This document shows positions 62,619 to 64,000 of a stretch of DNA of 64,000 nt, one piece after another (positions within the stretch are counted from its first letter, which is position 1; every line of letters begins with the position of its first letter). Source of the stretch: Meira nashicola (taxonomy: Eukaryota > Basidiomycota > Exobasidiomycetes > Exobasidiales > Brachybasidiaceae); NCBI GenBank assembly GCA_001600355.1, contig BCJU01000002.1, positions 620,001-684,000 on the forward strand, written 5' to 3'. The notes under the pieces were generated by a model that worked only from the letters and a program-made list of their open reading frames with translations, did no database searches and had not been told where the DNA came from. A program made the translations under genes and the position numbers.

Positions 62619-63635
62619 ATGGCATCCTTTCGCACTCTATTGCCCAAGAATGCATTACAAGTAAAAACTTCAAATGGTATCACTTCTGGTCCTTCTTCTT
62701 CTTCTTCTTTTGCAATCGCTCATCTTCATTCTTCAGCAGTAATAAATGCAATTTCGCCTTCTGTACAAAAGAAAGAAAAAGAGAGACAAAAAAGAAAAGC
62801 AGAAGAACAAAAACGATTATTAAAACAACGCATTTTCGAATTGACAAAGCCTGATCCAGTTTTAGGTCATCAAATAAACGAAAAAGGAGAAGCAATTTGG
62901 CAAAATAGCGAATTACGTAAAATTATACTTTCTAAAGATGCCGTTTGGGGAGTACGTGAAGATCGAAGAGGGAATTTAGTAAAGGTTGAAGAAGAAGTTG
63001 CACAAGAAAGAAATGTAGATGCTCTTTCTGAAGAAGAAAATCAAATCGGACCAAAACGATTAAATTTCGGTTTGGATTCCAAAGAAGATCGTCAGCTTTT
63101 ATTTGNAANTTTACCTGCCGTAATCATTGAAGATCAACAAAGGAGAATAGAAGGTGAACTGCCAGGAGCCAACCAAGAGAAACTTTTGATTTTCTCACAA
63201 AATATGCAAGATAATGAAGAAATCGAACAAGGTCATACTGAATTACTAGGAAGATTATTAGATCTTCGTAATGCAAACGGAAAGGGTATTCAAGTGGAAA
63301 ATATCAGAAGGATCACGAATCATTTTGGAAAGAGATCTGCACTTAAAGATGGAAAAGAACAAGGCTTAGATACAGGCTCTCCCGAAGTTCAAGCAGCCGT
63401 TTTGACATACCGAATCAGAAATCTACATGAACATCTTGAGACAAAGAGGCACGATAATGCAAACAGACGAGGAATGGCCGCTTTGGTTCAACAGCGTGCA
63501 AAAATTCTCAAATACCTTAAAAGCAAATCACTCTCACGTTACAATGCCATTTTACCTCGTATCGGTATTGAACCTAGAGCAGTTGAAGGTGAAGTCACAG
63601 TTCCCGGTAAACCTTTGATGAAAGCTTCCATGTAA
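62619..63635 (+). CDS. MRPS15: Mitochondrial ribosomal protein uS15m
   Basis: This is a small-subunit mitochondrial ribosomal protein. The product is ~338 residues from the ATG at 62619 (MASFRTLLPKNALQV), whose start suits a mitochondrial presequence. The S15 fold lies in the C-terminal third, from ~residue 228: NIRRITNHFGKRS, then DTGSPEVQAAVLTYRIRNLH, the conserved segment EHLETKRHDNANRRGMAALV and RAKILKYLKS. The ~225-residue N-terminal extension is charged and not recognisable. Length is similar to yeast Mrps28 (286). Two unresolved bases at 63106 and 63109 leave two residues uncertain. Confidence 0.93.
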   Translation: MASFRTLLPKNALQVKTSNGITSGPSSSSSFAIAHLHSSAVINAISPSVQKKEKERQKRKAEEQKRLLKQRIFELTKPDPVLGHQINEKGEAIWQNSELRKIILSKDAVWGVREDRRGNLVKVEEEVAQERNVDALSEEENQIGPKRLNFGLDSKEDRQLLFXXLPAVIIEDQQRRIEGELPGANQEKLLIFSQNMQDNEEIEQGHTELLGRLLDLRNANGKGIQVENIRRITNHFGKRSALKDGKEQGLDTGSPEVQAAVLTYRIRNLHEHLETKRHDNANRRGMAALVQQRAKILKYLKSKSLSRYNAILPRIGIEPRAVEGEVTVPGKPLMKASM

Positions 63636-63764
63636 GAAATAGAGAGAGAAAAAGCAAATTGTACTTTTATTTAAACACACAGAATACACATTTTTATAGT
63701 ATCAAAATAGGTAATATGGAATTACAAGATATAGTAAATGCAGTGTAAGGCTATGGAATCGAAA

Positions 63765-63936
63765 TTAGTGATGATGATGATGCGAATGATCGTGTTGAGC
63801 ATGACCATTATGATGATGAGCTTGATGAGAAGCGTGATTGTGATGATGATTATCTTCATGAGAATCGTGCTTGTGGTCATGATCATGCGTTTCATGTGTA
63901 TGACTGTGACCATGGATGTGTTCGTGCTCGTGTTTT

Positions 63937-63967
<31 letters not shown>

Positions 63968-64000
63968 CATGCCCGGTGTGATGATCATGAGAGTGATCAT
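63765..64000 (-). CDS. C-terminal part of a His-rich protein (cut by window edge)
   Basis: On the minus strand a frame enters from the right edge and ends at TAA 63765-63767. It encodes 77 residues made largely of His, Asp and some Glu, Ser and Lys, for example HDHHHHHDHHDQ and HEHEHIHGHSHTHE. Such tails bind zinc, nickel or copper and occur in cation transporters and metallochaperones. The catalytic or membrane part lies outside the window, so the family cannot be named. The alternative frame over the same bases gives a Met/Ile-rich translation that is clearly a by-product. Confidence 0.6.

Noticed and set aside
63722..64000. Met/Ile-rich 92-codon minus-strand frame at the right edge
   Set aside because: It is the off-frame reading of the CAT/CAC/GAT codons of the His-rich frame, which is far more protein-like.

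Overview
The window is nuclear DNA of a fungus, most likely a basidiomycete and possibly a smut-lineage (Ustilaginomycotina-like) yeast. The genes are dense, intron-poor and found on both strands. Their introns mostly run about 50-90 bp with GTGAGT/GTAAGT donors. Gene content is fungal: the ERMES subunit Mmm1, a Zn2Cys6 regulator, a SepH/Cdc7-type kinase, a fungal-length phosphoglycerate mutase, Atp23, Igo1 and Bos1. Coding sequence is fairly AT-rich. The genus cannot be named from the sequence alone. The assembly has a 90-N gap, a 964-N gap and a few single Ns inside genes.

Layout. 1-5.4 kb is repeat-rich and decayed: a diverged 150-bp duplication, an orphan gene with internal duplications and minisatellites, a CAY microsatellite, and a 5'-truncated, multiply frameshifted SEC6 (exocyst) pseudogene. 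5.6-11.8 kb is ordinary housekeeping: uS5m, phosphoglycerate mutase, the Pol III subunit Rpc11, a CCDC137-like nuclear protein and the SNARE Bos1. 11.8-16.4 kb has no protein gene that I recognise. It holds the most unusual feature of the window: five tandem ~110-bp tRNA-like units on the minus strand with Pol III A/B boxes and T-run ends, followed by a 25-bp palindrome and a degenerate 45/90-bp satellite. 16.4-23.8 kb has SSS1 (Sec61 gamma, with a long minisatellite-filled intron), a seven-helix membrane protein and an enlarged porphobilinogen deaminase. 24.3-26.4 kb is an extremely AT-rich block around a 964-N gap. 26.9-37.9 kb is dense: nitronate monooxygenase, a divergent ATP23/TMEM70-like pair, AP-1 mu, a DNA ligase, Rag GTPase Gtr1, HSBP1 and a Zn2Cys6 factor. 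37.9-40.9 kb is gene-poor. 40.9-64 kb holds a GLTSCR1-domain protein, RRP36, MMM1, PRKRIP1, the SepH/Cdc7 kinase, a truncated copy of the uS5m gene, RFC5, a dynein light chain, an MGRN1-like RING E3, Igo1, a palmitoyl-protein thioesterase, a CGFS glutaredoxin, a complex I B15 subunit, uS15m and the edge of a His-rich protein.

Shared themes. Mitochondrial function recurs: uS5m, uS15m, Atp23, TMEM70-like, Mmm1, complex I B15 and a ligase with a presequence-like N-terminus. So do secretory traffic (Bos1, Sss1, AP-1 mu, the dead SEC6) and growth or cell-cycle control (Gtr1, Igo1, SepH-type kinase). Neighbouring genes are mostly independent transcription units. The only pair whose arrangement suggests joint expression is ATP23/TMEM70-like, whose start codons are about 117 bp apart. 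Two pseudogenes plus satellite, minisatellite and AT-rich blocks show that the gaps between housekeeping genes are structurally active.
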